A stretch of DNA of 64,000 nucleotides from Himantopus leucocephalus (taxonomy: Eukaryota; Chordata; Aves; Charadriiformes; Recurvirostridae). Of this stretch, positions 63,479-64,000 are shown piece after piece (positions within the stretch are counted from its first letter, which is position 1; every line of letters begins with the position of its first letter). The position numbers were made by a program, and so were the translations under genes. The stretch is taken from the NCBI GenBank assembly GCA_003993805.1, contig RSEF01000012.1, positions 5,756,984 to 5,820,983 on the forward strand. The letters are read 5' to 3'. Under the pieces are notes generated by a model. The model had not been told where the DNA came from, did not search any database, and saw nothing but the letters and a program-made list of their open reading frames with translations.

Positions 63479-63694
63479 AGTGGCTGGCCTATATAATCAT
63501 AGTGGTTTTGCTGGCAGGAAATTCCTGAACCTGAAGAAGAGATGGTTGAATTTTGTTTGCACAGAAGAATGGTCCAACCAAGCCCANAGTGGCTGGCCTA
63601 TATAATCATAGTGGTTTTGCTGGCAGGAAATGCCTGAACCTGAAGAAGAGATGGTTGAATTTGTTTGCACAGAAGAATGGTCCAACCAAGCCCA
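63479..63694. repeat. 108-bp direct duplication joined by a single N
   Basis: Copy 1 (63479-63586) and copy 2 (63588-63694) both run from AGTGGCTGGCCTATATAATC to GTCCAACCAAGCCCA. They differ by one substitution (AAATTCC vs AAATGCC) and one T in a homopolymer. The N at 63587 sits exactly at the junction, which points to an unmerged contig overlap. Confidence 0.95.
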
Positions 63695-64000
63695 TTGGGA
63701 CACTGTGAGGGACTAACAGGTTGCAAACACACAGCTTCTGAATGAGAGAAGAATTGCTGAAATAGTACAATTGGTGTTCATCTCCATATATTAAAAAGTG
63801 TAGGATTTGAGGATGTAGATCTTCCTGTAAGAGCTGAGAATTCAGCAGAAAAATGCTAAGTTAAATGATTTTTAAAAATTTAGAAACTGCTTTTCATATG
63901 AGTAGGTGGCAGCAGAATGAAACTTGCCTGTTGATACATCACTAAGCTTATTTTTGAAAGGAAATTAAATCAAACTCGCCTATCTGAGGACCCAGACTTT

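Larger units (their letters stand above)
43801..64000. other. Gene-free 20 kb upstream of RAB43
   Basis: AT-rich DNA in which I can support no exon, RNA gene or recognised interspersed element. The open frames are short (all under about 135 codons) and lack domain motifs or splice context. It contains a TA-rich tract, small duplications, one strong inverted repeat and some blocks that look conserved (listed separately). It could be intergenic regulatory DNA or an intron of a gene whose exons lie beyond the window. Confidence 0.5.

Overview
This window reads as vertebrate nuclear DNA, almost certainly from a bird. Genes are split by GT-AG introns, promoters lie in CpG islands, and the recognisable interspersed repeats are CR1 LINEs plus one solo LTR of a type seen in neoavian genomes. 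There is no prokaryotic operon, CRISPR array or phage. The species cannot be fixed from the sequence. One 100-N gap and five isolated single Ns show it comes from a draft or scaffolded assembly.

Three protein-coding genes can be supported. (1) The last coding exon of ISY1 (spliceosome factor), + strand, 616-723, followed by about 1.1 kb of 3' UTR. (2) A complete HDHD5 (formerly CECR5; mitochondrial HAD-family hydrolase), + strand, eight coding exons from 3459 to 15058. They join into one uninterrupted 444-codon frame, with consistent phases and all four HAD motifs present. Its CpG-island promoter is at about 3.03-3.92 kb and its 3' UTR probably ends near 16.73 kb. (3) A complete RAB43 (small Rab GTPase), - strand, three coding exons between 43425 and 32037, giving 219 residues with all G-box motifs and a C-terminal prenylation motif. 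Its promoter CpG island is at about 42.74-43.80 kb.

Between the convergent HDHD5 and RAB43 genes (about 16.7-32 kb) lie an antisense solo LTR, an isolated CpG island with a YY1-type promoter motif next to a 100-N gap, and a long AT-rich stretch. Part of that stretch is probably RAB43 3' UTR. RAB43 intron 1 (about 9.8 kb) holds two CR1 copies and two unexplained open frames. From 43.8 kb to the end I find no gene. That 20 kb is AT-rich, with a few candidate conserved elements, small tandem and inverted repeats, and a near-perfect 108-bp duplication around a single N that looks like an assembly fault.

The genes do not form a pathway. The most notable features are the gene order (HDHD5 between ISY1 and an inverted RAB43, unlike human, where ISY1 and RAB43 are neighbours on one strand and HDHD5 is on 22q11) and the orphan CpG island near 21 kb. 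I found no convincing previously undescribed system.
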